Shown piece by piece: positions 8,065-17,063 of a stretch of 64,000 nucleotides of DNA. The position numbers and the translations under genes were made by a program. Within the stretch, counting starts at the first letter, position 1. Every line of letters begins with the position of its first letter. The notes under the pieces are model-generated. The model was not told the DNA's origin and searched no databases. It was given only the letters and a program-made list of their open reading frames with translations. This DNA comes from CAZNPL01 sp964574815 (GTDB lineage Bacteria > Planctomycetota > Phycisphaerae > UBA1845): NCBI GenBank assembly GCA_964574815.1, contig CAZNPL010000036.1:7693-71692 (forward strand), in the 5' to 3' direction.

Positions 8065-11031
8065 ATGGGACTTGTCAACGTTCACCCGGCGACGCCCGCG
8101 TCGCCCCAAGCACGTGACGATCGCTCAAGTCGGCGGCCGTTCACACGATCAGTTCGAGCATTGAGCGTGAGGCTTGCCGCTGCGTTCCTGACTTGGTGCC
8201 CCTCGGCGCAGGCCGAAGATTATTTCTGGCGCAGCTCGACCGGCGGGCAGTTCGGCGACAGTCGGCTCTGGCAGCCGTGCAGCCCGCTTCAGCCCTGCCG
8301 GGGACCCGGCGGAGAGTTTGATACCGCCAATTTCGACCTTGGTGTCATCCCGCGTAACCGGTACACCGTCACCGATGTCCTCGGTGAAAACGCCCAATTG
8401 CTGATTCACAGCGATGCTTTGACGCTCGAGCTTAGTGACTACTCACTTCTGAATACCAGTGCAGATAATCCAGGCATTGTCGTGGGTGTCGCGAACGGCG
8501 ACGCCGGAAACCTGTTCCTGACCAAGGCCGCCTCGGCGTCGTTCGTGTCCCTGCGATCGGAGACCGCCAGCATCGGCCACGCCGAGGGCAGTTCAGGTCA
8601 GGTGCGGGTGCAGGGCGCACGCTGGTACAACAACGACGAGCTCTTCGTGGGCAAAGACGGTAGCGGCACACTGACGGTCCGGCCTGACTCGGAAATCCGC
8701 AGCGGCGGCGCCGAAGGGCTGCTCTGGCTTGGATACAGCTCCACCGGCTCCGGCACGCTGAATATCGAAGGCGGGGAGGCGGGCGGCACGACGCCCGCCT
8801 GGCGGTCGCTGACCGTCGGACGGTTCGGCGACGGCACGTTGAATCTACGTTTCGGCGGCCAGGCGTGGGCCGATTTCGTCTACCTTGGATTCGGTGGCGA
8901 CGCGACGGGATCCGCGACCGTGGAGGACGAAGGCTCGAAACTGACCGCGCAGCGGCTGTACATTGGGGGAAACTCGAGTATCGCCGGCGGGCAGGCGGAC
9001 ATGACCATCGGTGCGGGTGGAGAGGTCGAGGTCAATCCCTTCGGGGCTTTTTCAGAAGACGACGGTACGGTCAAAATCTGGGAGCCGGGACACCTGACGC
9101 TCGACGGCGGCTTCCTCTTGGCGAAGCAAGTGGTCAAGCTCGGCACGTTCGAGTGGATCCGCGGGACGCTCAGAAGCCGGTTCTTCATGGTGACCCCGCC
9201 GACGAAGTTTCTGTACCCCCCGCCGCTTGTGGGCGACGAGCTGATTCTAAACGACCAGATGCAGTTGATCCTCACATTCGGCGGAGAAGGCAATATCGCC
9301 GTCTTCAACGGTGGCCGTCTCAGCCTCGAAGGTGGCATGCTCCAAACCTTCGAGCTGGACGTAGACGACGGCACGTTCGATTTCACGTCCGGCCTGCTGA
9401 ACATCATCGGCATGACCCTCCTGATCGACGAAGGGGGGCCGCTGGGCGGCGATCGCACGATTAGCGGCGACAGCGAGCTGATCGTCGGCTTCGCCGGCTT
9501 CTCATTCTTCTCGTTGCCCGAAACACGCCTTTCACCCATCCAGGGCAACGAGGTCCGCATCGGCGACGACGGACTCGGCACACTCCGCATCCTGGACGGT
9601 GCCGACGCGTTCGTCGGAGACACCTACGTCGGATTCGGCAGCCAGTCCGAGGGAGTGCTCGAAGTTGACGGTGCCGGCACGACCTGGGTCTCCGAACACC
9701 GCGACAACGGAACAACAACCGTCATCGGTCGCGCGGGGACAGGCACGGTGACGATCTCCGGCGGGGCCGTCGTGGAAGACTCTGACGAAATGCCGAATAT
9801 GCTTATGCTCGGCGACATGCTCGGCGCCGAAGGATCGCTGGCCCTGAGCGATGTGGGCAGCCGCTGGGACCCCACCGGGATGACCATTGGCAACTTCGGC
9901 AACGCCACGCTAAGCATTCAGGCCGGAGCCGCGTTAAGCACCGAACAGCTCGAAGCGGCGATCGAACCCAAGTCCAACGTAACGATCCAGGTGGACGGGC
10001 TGGATTCCATGTTAGACGTCTCCCAGGCGGCAGATTCCGTGCCTCTTGGCAAACGAGGCGTCGTATCGTTCAACCTCACGGGCGGCGCCAGGTTCAAGAC
10101 CACTTCGCTGACGCTGGCCGATGGAAGTTCCAGCGTGGTTTCGGCAATCGTCGACGGCGCGGGCACGGAGTGGACCAACACGGCTCGTCTGGACGTGGGC
10201 GGGTCGGGCGATGCCGACCTGACGATCTCGGGCGGCGGCGTTGTCTCGAGCGGCTTTTCCTACATCGCAGTAAACGAGCTTGCTAGGGCCACAGTTGAGG
10301 TCGTCGGCCCGGATTCGATGTGGACCAACGCCAGCGGCCTGTCCATCGGCGGCAGCGTGGAAGGACCCGGCGGCCAGGGCACGCTGACACTAAGGGATGG
10401 CGGCGTCGTTGCTGCCGACCCCGTCCACGTCTGGGAAACCGGCACGCTCGAAGGAGATGGCACCGTCCAGAGCGACGTGACCAATGAAGGGTCAGTTGCG
10501 CCCGGCGCACCCACCGGCGTTCTCGACATCGAGGGTAACTATACCGCGGAGGCGGGGGCAACGCTCGAGATCCAAATCGGCGGCGGTATCCCCGGCCAGG
10601 ATTACGACCAGTTGCTCATCACCGGGGCGGCGACGCTCGCCGGGACGCTGCGCGTGTTGCTGCTGGGCGACTTCACGCCGGCTGCGGGCGACAAACTCAC
10701 GATCATCGAGGCCGCGGCCTTATCTGGTGCGTTTGACGATATTCAATTCCCTGGGCTGTCACCGGACTTGTTCTGGCACATGGTCACCGACTCCGACGCC
10801 GCCGCAGTCACGCTGTACGTGTGCGAGCGCGCATCCGACATCGACATGGACTGCGCCGTCACGCCGGCAGATTTCGCCGGATTTGTCGAGTGCGCCGGCG
10901 AACCCGCCACGCCGCCGGTTCCTGATGCGCCGCTCACTCCGGATGACTGCCTGAACGCATTCGACTCTGACGCCGACGGTGACGTGGACCTCCACAATTT
11001 CGCGAGCTTTCAGGCCCGATTTACCGACTAA
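8065..11031 (+). CDS. Large secreted beta-solenoid protein with T5SS/PEP-CTERM-associated repeats and dockerin-like tail
   Basis: The 988-residue protein has an N-terminal signal peptide after a basic stretch (cleavage near CPSAQAED). The body consists of glycine-rich beta repeats with phrases such as GSGTLTV, GTLNIEGG, VGRFGDGTLNL, GFGGDATGSATVED, typical of the T5SS/PEP-CTERM-associated repeat (TIGR04393). The region LEGDGTVQSDVTNEGSVAPG and a following about 100-residue stretch match the end of autotransporter-like passenger domains. The last about 65 residues hold two acidic loops (DIDMDCAVTPADFAGF, DSDADGDVDLHNF) like an EF-hand/dockerin pair. A GAGGAGG ribosome-binding site lies just before the ATG. 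No outer-membrane barrel is present, so a cell-surface or extracellular structural role is inferred. Confidence 0.88.
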   Translation: MGLVNVHPATPASPQARDDRSSRRPFTRSVRALSVRLAAAFLTWCPSAQAEDYFWRSSTGGQFGDSRLWQPCSPLQPCRGPGGEFDTANFDLGVIPRNRYTVTDVLGENAQLLIHSDALTLELSDYSLLNTSADNPGIVVGVANGDAGNLFLTKAASASFVSLRSETASIGHAEGSSGQVRVQGARWYNNDELFVGKDGSGTLTVRPDSEIRSGGAEGLLWLGYSSTGSGTLNIEGGEAGGTTPAWRSLTVGRFGDGTLNLRFGGQAWADFVYLGFGGDATGSATVEDEGSKLTAQRLYIGGNSSIAGGQADMTIGAGGEVEVNPFGAFSEDDGTVKIWEPGHLTLDGGFLLAKQVVKLGTFEWIRGTLRSRFFMVTPPTKFLYPPPLVGDELILNDQMQLILTFGGEGNIAVFNGGRLSLEGGMLQTFELDVDDGTFDFTSGLLNIIGMTLLIDEGGPLGGDRTISGDSELIVGFAGFSFFSLPETRLSPIQGNEVRIGDDGLGTLRILDGADAFVGDTYVGFGSQSEGVLEVDGAGTTWVSEHRDNGTTTVIGRAGTGTVTISGGAVVEDSDEMPNMLMLGDMLGAEGSLALSDVGSRWDPTGMTIGNFGNATLSIQAGAALSTEQLEAAIEPKSNVTIQVDGLDSMLDVSQAADSVPLGKRGVVSFNLTGGARFKTTSLTLADGSSSVVSAIVDGAGTEWTNTARLDVGGSGDADLTISGGGVVSSGFSYIAVNELARATVEVVGPDSMWTNASGLSIGGSVEGPGGQGTLTLRDGGVVAADPVHVWETGTLEGDGTVQSDVTNEGSVAPGAPTGVLDIEGNYTAEAGATLEIQIGGGIPGQDYDQLLITGAATLAGTLRVLLLGDFTPAAGDKLTIIEAAALSGAFDDIQFPGLSPDLFWHMVTDSDAAAVTLYVCERASDIDMDCAVTPADFAGFVECAGEPATPPVPDAPLTPDDCLNAFDSDADGDVDLHNFASFQARFTD

Positions 11032-11211
11032 AAGTAAACCCGCCCACCAAGCCCCGGTGCGTGCCCGCCCGCTCGCCCGGCTCACCCGCCTTCGCTTTTT
11101 ATGCGATATTAATCTCGCTTTAAGACGTGGCGCTCAACATGTCCTGGTCCGGTTTTCACGCCGGAAATCGTATACGGCCGGAAAACTATGCACCACGAGA
11201 GGAGGCACCTC
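11032..11211. other. Intergenic region between two secreted-protein genes
   Basis: 180 bp of mostly GC-rich spacer. A less GC-rich stretch around 11098-11120 could belong to a promoter, but no clear -35/-10 pair was assigned. The GAGAGGAGG just before 11212 serves the next gene. Confidence 0.3.
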
Positions 11212-13158
11212 ATGATCCGCGTGCGTGAACGCATCCGTTACCGATTTCAGCTTGTGGCGGCGACAACCGCTGTGCTCTGCCCTTCCGTTGCCGCGACTGC
11301 GGGGAATCTGAATCCGCCCCCGGGGCCCATCACGCCCACCATGAAAACACTCGATCAGGTGGAGCCGCGGGTGCTCGTGCAGTCGCTCCCGGGCTCTGGC
11401 ACGGCGCTGCACGAGATCTCTGAATCGGGAAGCTACTACCTGGCAGGGAACCTCACCGGAGAGTCAGGCAAAAACGGCATCGACGTCCAGGCCCCCGACG
11501 TGACCATCGATTTGAACGGTTTCGTGATGACAGGCGGCGCCGGAAGCCTCGCCGGTATCGCAGGCAGCACTGCGAACGTGACGGTGCGTAACGGCTCCCT
11601 TCGCCAGTGGGGTGACAGCGGCATAGCTCTGAGCGGTGATTTCTGCCAGGCGGTGGACGTTACCGCGATGGGCAACGGCGTCGACGGCATTCAACTCGCC
11701 GGTCGCGGCACCACCGTGCGCGACTGTCGGGCGGTCGGCAACGGCGAAAACGGCATCGAGGCCGGCGAAGGGGCAATGGTCACCGATTGCACGGCGGTGG
11801 ACAATGCGCTCCGCGGCATCCTCGGCGGCCGGCTAGCTTCTCTCCAGCGCAACAACGCCTTCGGCAACAGCGGCACGGGCATCGCCGCCGGCGAACGCAG
11901 CGTCGTCAGCCTCAATGCCGCCAACGAAAACGACGGCACCGGCATCTTCGTGGATGGCACATCGGCGACCGTCGTCCACTGCACGACCAGCGGAAACGGC
12001 AACACCGGTATCTCCGCCGGTGGCGGTCCCACGGTTTCCGAGTGCACCGCCAGCGACAACGGCGAAAACGGCATCCGCGCCGCCGGCGGCTCCATCCGCG
12101 GATGCACAGCCAGCGATAACGGCGAAAACGGCATCCTTGGCAGCACCTACGGCATGATCGCCGACAACACCTGCCACCGGAACGGTGACAGCGAATCCGG
12201 CGCCGGCATTTTCTTCCGCAGGTCCAACCGCGTCGAATCCAACCATGTGACCGAGAACACCACCGGCCTGTCTACCGGGTCCTGTCGAAATTACGTCGAC
12301 GATAACATTGTGCTCGAAAACGACGACAACTACGAATTCCTCGCCGATTGCAACCACCTCAATCTGCTCATCTCCGAGGTGCCCGAGTCCATCGACTGGC
12401 GGGCCAGCGTCAAGCTCGCCGGTTCAATGTTCGGTGACTCCAACGCCGACGGCCTCACGGTCAATTCCGACGACGTCACCGTCGATCTCGCAGGGCATGC
12501 CCTGCTCGGCAATGACAATACTGGTGACGGAGTTACCGCGATTGGCAGCGACAACCTGTCGGTCCGGAACGGCACTCTTCGCTTCTGGTCCGACGGCGTC
12601 AACACGAGCGAGTTGGACAATTCTCGCGCGCGAAACCTGCGCATCTTCCAGAACAGCAGGAATGGCCTTCTTCTCGGGGATCATTCACGTGTCTCCGACT
12701 GCGTCGCATCCGACAACGGCACCGGCATCGACGTCGGCGACGGCTCCACCGTCGAAGGGTGCGTCTCAGCCGGCAACGACGGCGGCGGAATCGACGCCGG
12801 CAGCAGCACTGTCGTCGCGCGCTGTGCCACTCAGGGCAATGGACACATCGGCGTCGACACGCAAGAGAATTCCGTGGTTGCAACCTGCACCGCAGGCGGA
12901 AACGGCTCCGTCGGCATCAGCGTCTCCGGAGCGGCCGACCCTGACGGCGGCGTTGTCACGGCGTGCAGCGCCCGGGGCAACACCCTGGAAGGCATCAGCA
13001 TACGTGAAGGCGTCGTCACCAATTCGGCCTGCGTAGCCAACAACCGCGACGGACTGTTCGGCGACAACTCGCTGCTCCGCGGCAATGCCGTGCTTCAATC
13101 AAACGAGGACAACATCACCTCGCCGTTCTCCCGGACGCTCGAGAACCACACCGATTAG
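11212..13158 (+). CDS. Secreted right-handed parallel beta-helix repeat protein
   Basis: The 648-residue protein starts at an ATG preceded by a strong GAGGAGG site. The signal peptide ends near SVAATAG. After the recognisable opening SGSYYLAGNL and VTIDLNGF (typical of NosD/pectate-lyase-like beta-helix proteins), the chain is made of about 23-residue rungs with the pattern V-x-x-C-x-A-x-x-N-G-x-x-G-I, for example ASDNGENGI in adjacent near-identical rungs (around 12045-12135). The opening segment is repeated near the middle (VTVDLAGHALLG at about 420), showing that the protein is an internal duplication of two beta-helix halves. No catalytic residues of polysaccharide lyases were identified. 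A surface-exposed binding or structural role is likely. Confidence 0.87.
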   Translation: MIRVRERIRYRFQLVAATTAVLCPSVAATAGNLNPPPGPITPTMKTLDQVEPRVLVQSLPGSGTALHEISESGSYYLAGNLTGESGKNGIDVQAPDVTIDLNGFVMTGGAGSLAGIAGSTANVTVRNGSLRQWGDSGIALSGDFCQAVDVTAMGNGVDGIQLAGRGTTVRDCRAVGNGENGIEAGEGAMVTDCTAVDNALRGILGGRLASLQRNNAFGNSGTGIAAGERSVVSLNAANENDGTGIFVDGTSATVVHCTTSGNGNTGISAGGGPTVSECTASDNGENGIRAAGGSIRGCTASDNGENGILGSTYGMIADNTCHRNGDSESGAGIFFRRSNRVESNHVTENTTGLSTGSCRNYVDDNIVLENDDNYEFLADCNHLNLLISEVPESIDWRASVKLAGSMFGDSNADGLTVNSDDVTVDLAGHALLGNDNTGDGVTAIGSDNLSVRNGTLRFWSDGVNTSELDNSRARNLRIFQNSRNGLLLGDHSRVSDCVASDNGTGIDVGDGSTVEGCVSAGNDGGGIDAGSSTVVARCATQGNGHIGVDTQENSVVATCTAGGNGSVGISVSGAADPDGGVVTACSARGNTLEGISIREGVVTNSACVANNRDGLFGDNSLLRGNAVLQSNEDNITSPFSRTLENHTD

Positions 13159-13285
13159 AGCCTATCCCGGAACGGTTCACGGGTGTCACAGGCGGCCTGT
13201 CCGCCAGTGCTTTGCCGCCTTCAAGTCCGTATTGGGATGAGTTTTAGGCGATTCGGCGATGAATGAATCACAGGAAGAAGCGACC

Positions 13286-14635
13286 ATGTATCGGATTCCG
13301 AACAACGCGGTTAACTCCGTACGCCTTCTGGCCGGAGCGATCACCCTGGTGGCCGGTGGTCGCGATGCCGCCGCCCAACTGGGCAGCGGCGCTTGCTGCC
13401 TGCCGAGCGGGAGCTGCATTGTCACGACCTCGCCCGGCTGCCAGCTCGACGGCGGCGATTACCAGGGCGATGACACTGACTGCGCCACCGTTGACTGCAC
13501 TGGTGCGTGCTGTCAGTCGGACGGTTCCTGCGTTGTTACCGGCCCGGAACCGTGTCAGACGGACGGAGGCGTCTTTCTCGGATTGGGCGTGCGGTGCGGA
13601 GTCTTTCCGTGCAGCGGCGCCTGTTGCCTGCCCGACGGCGTGTGCATCGACAGCGGTGAGTCGGGCTGCGAGGCGGTCGGGGGCGAATTCGCGTCTCTCG
13701 GTTCCGCGTGCGACTCGTTCAGTTGCAGCGGCGCCTGCTGCTTGCCCGACGGCTCCTGCACCGAAACGGGTGAAGCAAGCTGTACCCAACAAGACGGCGT
13801 GTTCGATCGCGGCGACACCTGCACCGACGTGGACTGCGATGGGGCCTGCTGCCTGCCGGATGGCCAGTGCGTCGGGACGGGCGAGCAGGGCTGCGTCGAC
13901 GCCGGTGGAGAGTTTAACGGCTTCACAGCAACGTGCGCCGACACGCAATGCAGCGGCGCCTGCTGTTTCCCAAATCAACCTTGTGTGCAAACGGGCGAAG
14001 TGGACTGCGAGGTGACGGGCGGCATCTACCAGGGAGACGGCACGACCTGCGCCGCGGACTGCCTGCTGAACGCGTTCACCTGGGGCGAGAACATCGGCTG
14101 GATGAACTGGTTCTTCGTTCCCACCGACGGCGTACGCGTCGCCGACGGCTTCCTGGAGGGGTTCATCTGGTCTGAAAACGTCGGCTGGATCAACACCGGA
14201 AACGGCGAAGGACCCTATGCCAACGAAGACGCGACGAGCTTCGGCGTGAACATCGATACCACCGAGGGCACACTCACAGGGATGGCGTGGTCTGAAAACG
14301 TCGGCTGGATCAACTTCGATACGTCCATGCCGGCAGAGAACCGCGCCCGCTTCGACGTCTGCACCCGCCGCTTCGAAGGATATGCGTGGGCCGAAAATGT
14401 CGGATGGATCAACCTTGACGATGCGGAGCACTTCGCCGCTGTCGGACCCTGCGACCTCGGCGATCACAATTGCGACGACGACGTCGACCTCGCCGATTTC
14501 GGGGCCTTTGTGGGTGTTGCGAACGATCCTGTTGACGTCGCCGAATGCGCCGGCTTTGACGCCGACGACGACGGCGATGTTGATCTTCTGGACTTTGCAT
14601 CGCTTCAGCAGGTTTTCGCAGCCTCGTCGCCTTGA
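13286..14635 (+). CDS. Secreted Cys-rich GACC-module protein with WxENxGW repeats and dockerin-like tail
   Basis: This 449-residue protein has three parts after a short signal peptide (cleavage near DAAAQLG). First come six Cys-rich modules of about 37 residues, each opening with GACC (GACCLPDGSC, GACCLPDGVC, GACCFPNQPC) and containing about six cysteines. Next come four repeats built on W-x-E-N-x-G-W-x-N (TWGENIGWMNW, IWSENVGWINT, AWSENVGWINF, AWAENVGWINL). Two of these are almost identical at DNA level (around 14169-14195 and 14290-14316). Last is an acidic EF-hand/dockerin-like pair (DHNCDDDVDLADF, DADDDGDVDLLDF). The ATG at 13286 is chosen because the signal peptide follows it directly. 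Function is unknown; disulphide-rich surface architecture and calcium binding are inferred. Confidence 0.86.
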   Translation: MYRIPNNAVNSVRLLAGAITLVAGGRDAAAQLGSGACCLPSGSCIVTTSPGCQLDGGDYQGDDTDCATVDCTGACCQSDGSCVVTGPEPCQTDGGVFLGLGVRCGVFPCSGACCLPDGVCIDSGESGCEAVGGEFASLGSACDSFSCSGACCLPDGSCTETGEASCTQQDGVFDRGDTCTDVDCDGACCLPDGQCVGTGEQGCVDAGGEFNGFTATCADTQCSGACCFPNQPCVQTGEVDCEVTGGIYQGDGTTCAADCLLNAFTWGENIGWMNWFFVPTDGVRVADGFLEGFIWSENVGWINTGNGEGPYANEDATSFGVNIDTTEGTLTGMAWSENVGWINFDTSMPAENRARFDVCTRRFEGYAWAENVGWINLDDAEHFAAVGPCDLGDHNCDDDVDLADFGAFVGVANDPVDVAECAGFDADDDGDVDLLDFASLQQVFAASSP

Positions 14636-14886
14636 GCGGGCGGCTCGGCCATGTCCCGGCGGCGAAGAGGTGACGCCCGGTGCGTGCGTTTCTGCCGCAC
14701 GGGCGCGTCCGCGAGGTGCACGCATGGTATCGTCCACGCTGTCTCATAATAGGCCGGTGCCGGTGATCGGCTTATGTAGTTAAGCATCTGAATACCAAGA
14801 CAGGTGATCTTTGCGCCGCCGTTTTGCTTTGCGCACAAACCACCCAGGCGCACTCGTGTTCGCCGGAACGCAACAAGACATAATTC

Positions 14887-14903
14887 GTAACCTCATGTGT
14901 TAC
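14887..14903. promoter_or_regulatory. Candidate operator (short inverted repeat)
   Basis: The sequence gtaac-ctcatgt-gttac has 5-bp inverted arms and lies about 100 bp upstream of the MarR start and just upstream of the promoter candidate. MarR proteins bind palindromes of about 16-20 bp and often regulate their own gene. The arms are short, so this is a weak assignment. Confidence 0.25.
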
Positions 14904-14932
14904 AACGGGTTAAGAAAAAATCGTGGCCGCCC

Positions 14933-14961
14933 TTGAACCCAACGTCCGTTTCTGATAATAT
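14933..14961 (+). promoter_or_regulatory. Candidate sigma-70 promoter for the MarR operon
   Basis: TTGAAC at 14933-14938 is followed after 17 bp by TAATAT (14956-14961), or after 15 bp by GATAAT (14954-14959). The site is about 40 bp before the MarR start codon in a locally AT-rich stretch, which is unusual in this GC-rich window. Confidence 0.4.
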
Positions 14962-14998
14962 TTCGGGTCCAACGTGATTCCCGGGTCGATAATAGAGA

Positions 14999-15607
14999 AT
15001 GGAGTATTCCCTCACGATTGAGGATGAAATCGTTGCTGCGGTGCGTAGAATCGTTCGCGCTATCGATCTTCATTCCAGCCGCCTCGTACGCGAGGTGGGA
15101 TTGACTTGGCCGCAACTCGCGACCCTGCGGGCTGTTGATCGCCTGGGACCGTGCTCGATCAGCGCGCTGGCACGAGGAATTCACCTCGGCCAGGCCACGC
15201 TGACGGGAATCCTGCAGCGCCTCGAGCGGGCCGGTTACGTGACGAGATCACCGGATGAAGCCGACCGACGCAGCGTCCGGATTTCTGTGACTGACGGTGG
15301 CCGGGAGATCCTGGGGCGGGCTCCCTCGATGCTTCAGGATCGATTTCGCTCGGAAATCGCGAAGCTCAGAGACTGGGAGCGTCTCCAGTTGTTGGCTTCG
15401 CTCAAACGAATCGCGGAGATGATGGACGTCGAGGCGCTCGACGCCTCACCGTTTTTGGTTGCCGGCCCCGTCCATACGAGCGCGACCGGGGCACACAAAG
15501 AAGCTGTATCGGGAGGCGCGCAAGACGCGTCTCTTGTGTTACCGAAAACGCCGCAACCGAAAAGGAAGACGACAGTCAGGAAACAGAAGAAAAGAACGGA
15601 GCGATAA
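14999..15607 (+). CDS. MarR-family transcriptional regulator
   Basis: The 202-residue protein has the MarR winged-helix fold at about residues 25-135: recognition region GPCSISALARGIHLGQATLTGILQRLE followed by the wing RSPDEADRRSVRISVTDGG, whose D-x-R-D/R-x-x-x-x-x-LT-like pattern is typical of the family. The last about 60 residues are a low-complexity tail ending in a Lys/Arg-rich segment (KRKTTVRKQKKRTER), not usual for MarR proteins. The gene is first in a run that continues with a methyltransferase 4 bp downstream, a symporter, a carbamoyltransferase-like gene and an asparagine-synthetase-like gene. It is the likely regulator of that island. MarR genes also accompany asnB-type genes in known osmolyte clusters, which suggests osmotic control, but the effector is unknown. 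Confidence 0.9.
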   Translation: MEYSLTIEDEIVAAVRRIVRAIDLHSSRLVREVGLTWPQLATLRAVDRLGPCSISALARGIHLGQATLTGILQRLERAGYVTRSPDEADRRSVRISVTDGGREILGRAPSMLQDRFRSEIAKLRDWERLQLLASLKRIAEMMDVEALDASPFLVAGPVHTSATGAHKEAVSGGAQDASLVLPKTPQPKRKTTVRKQKKRTER

Positions 15608-15611
15608 ACCC

Positions 15612-16403
15612 ATGACGACCGTTACAGCACGTGGACCGCAATTCAGGTCTTCCAAAACTGAAGACGGCACGCCTCTAGTGGCCCTGCCTGATCCCGGTAT
15701 GTCCATGTCGCAGGACGCCGAATGGTGCGTCGTTTGCGAGAACGGCAAGTGGCGTCAGATCCGCTTTCACGATTATCACGAGTTGTACGCCTTGCCGGGC
15801 CTCTACGAGAGGATTTTCTACGACATCCTCGAATGCGACTCGCCGCGCACGATTCGCAGGCTTTTCCAGGCAGAACTGGACGACAGCGGCACGTCCGCTG
15901 AGGAACTGCGGGTCCTGGACCTTGGCGCGGGAAACGGAATGGTCGCCGAAGAGCTGGCCGATATGGGAGCCAAACACTTTGTCGGCGTTGACATCGTCGA
16001 AGAGGCCGCCCATGCGGCGGAACGCGACCGACCGGGACTCTACCAAGACTATCTCATCGTCGACATGACCGACCTTGAAGAACGGACGCACAGCGAGCTG
16101 GCCGACCATCGCTTTAACGCGATGACCTGTGTCGCTGCGCTCGGTTTCGGCGACATTCCGACCGACGCGTTCATAACCGCATACAACCTGGTGCGTCGGG
16201 GTGGCTGGATCGCCTTCAATATCAAAGAAGATTTCCTCAATCGCAAGGACTCGTCGGGTTTCGCCGAGTTGGTGCACTCCATGATCGATACCGGCGTCAT
16301 GGAGGTCCTGCGCAATGAGCGGTACCGCCATCGCCTGGGGACCGCCCGCCAACCCCTCCATTACGTCGCATTCATCGGACGCAAGCTGAAAGACCTCGAC
16401 TGA
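15612..16403 (+). CDS. Class I SAM-dependent methyltransferase
   Basis: The 263-residue protein carries the class I methyltransferase signature: motif I VLDLGAGNGMVAEELA (about residues 98-113), an acidic residue ending strand 2 (FVGVDI), and a later GGWIAFNIKEDFL that corresponds to motif III/post III. About 95 residues precede motif I and may help select the substrate; they include CVVCENGKW. It starts 4 bp after the MarR stop codon, so the two are almost certainly co-transcribed. It does not carry signatures of the ectoine, glycine-betaine or rRNA methyltransferases I can recognise. The substrate is unknown; if the island makes a carbamoylated amide, it could methylate a precursor or the product. 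Confidence 0.85.
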   Translation: MTTVTARGPQFRSSKTEDGTPLVALPDPGMSMSQDAEWCVVCENGKWRQIRFHDYHELYALPGLYERIFYDILECDSPRTIRRLFQAELDDSGTSAEELRVLDLGAGNGMVAEELADMGAKHFVGVDIVEEAAHAAERDRPGLYQDYLIVDMTDLEERTHSELADHRFNAMTCVAALGFGDIPTDAFITAYNLVRRGGWIAFNIKEDFLNRKDSSGFAELVHSMIDTGVMEVLRNERYRHRLGTARQPLHYVAFIGRKLKDLD

Positions 16404-16571
16404 GTCGATAACGCACGCCCGGGAAACGGGCATCCGGGGACGGCCGAGTCGCCGTCCACCGGTTTTTGTGCGCCCGCCTCGTTTTCCCGCGATGTCGCTG
16501 ATGGCGTGGAAACCAATGAGCGCGCGATGGCACATTCCGATGGCCCCGGTGCTTGACCACGAGGAACGAAC

Positions 16572-17063
16572 ATGACGACGGATAAGTGCCTTCCCGCCGC
16601 CTGCAGCGTTATTGCAGCGCTGGCCGCACTCATCATCCCGGTTGCCGGCGCGCGCGCGCAGGCACTTCCCACAGCGCTATTCGATCACGAACTGAAGCTC
16701 TCGACCAGCGAAGGCCACGCTGCATTGAAGTGGAAAGGTGATCGTGAAGCCCTCGTCTACGCGCTTCAGAGCGCCCCGGACGCGGAATTCACCGAGCCGT
16801 CCCTTGTATACGAGGGGGGAGACCAATCGTCCTTTCAGTCCGGCCTGGCCGACGGACGATATTATTATCGCGTGCGGGCGCGGGAACTCGATTCAGCAAC
16901 CTGGGGCCCCTGGTCGGACCCGGTCGAGGTCGTCTGCAAACACCATTCTTTCGCATTGGCGTGGACCCTGTTCGCGTCGGGCGGATTGCTCTTTCTGCTG
17001 ATCGTTCTGTTTGTGGGAGTCAACGCGTTCTCGCTCGACCGATTTGAAAGAAACGATGCCTGA
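16572..17063 (+). CDS. Signal-peptide FN3-like protein with C-terminal membrane helix, coupled to symporter
   Basis: The 163-residue protein has an N-terminal signal peptide (hydrophobic segment ending ARAQAL), an extracytoplasmic beta-rich domain that resembles fibronectin type III (ALKWKGDREALVYALQSAPD, then the DGRYYYRVRARE and WGPWSDPVEVV strands), and one C-terminal transmembrane helix (LAWTLFASGGLLFLLIVLFV). Its stop overlaps the start of the sodium symporter by 8 bases (17056-17063), a strong sign of translational coupling and a joint function. A role as a periplasmic-facing accessory or solute-binding subunit of the symporter is inferred. A 168-bp gap upstream separates it from the methyltransferase, so an internal promoter is possible. 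Confidence 0.8.
   Translation: MTTDKCLPAACSVIAALAALIIPVAGARAQALPTALFDHELKLSTSEGHAALKWKGDREALVYALQSAPDAEFTEPSLVYEGGDQSSFQSGLADGRYYYRVRARELDSATWGPWSDPVEVVCKHHSFALAWTLFASGGLLFLLIVLFVGVNAFSLDRFERNDA

Larger units (their letters stand above)
14636..14998. other. Intergenic region before the MarR operon
   Basis: 363 bp without a gene. The left half has an imperfect long inverted repeat (gacgcccggtgcg at 14672 against cgcacgggcgcgtc ending near 14709), which could act as a terminator-like hairpin for the upstream gene although no T-run follows. The right half is AT-richer and contains the promoter and operator candidates listed separately. Confidence 0.4.

Noticed and set aside
13268..14737. 489-codon - strand frame opposite the GACC/WxENxGW gene
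   Set aside because: The + strand frame has a signal peptide, regular repeats and an EF-hand tail. The - strand frame is composition noise.
14999..15607. MarR regulator as part of an ectoine cluster
   Set aside because: No ectA, ectB or ectC is present nearby; only the regulator type is shared.
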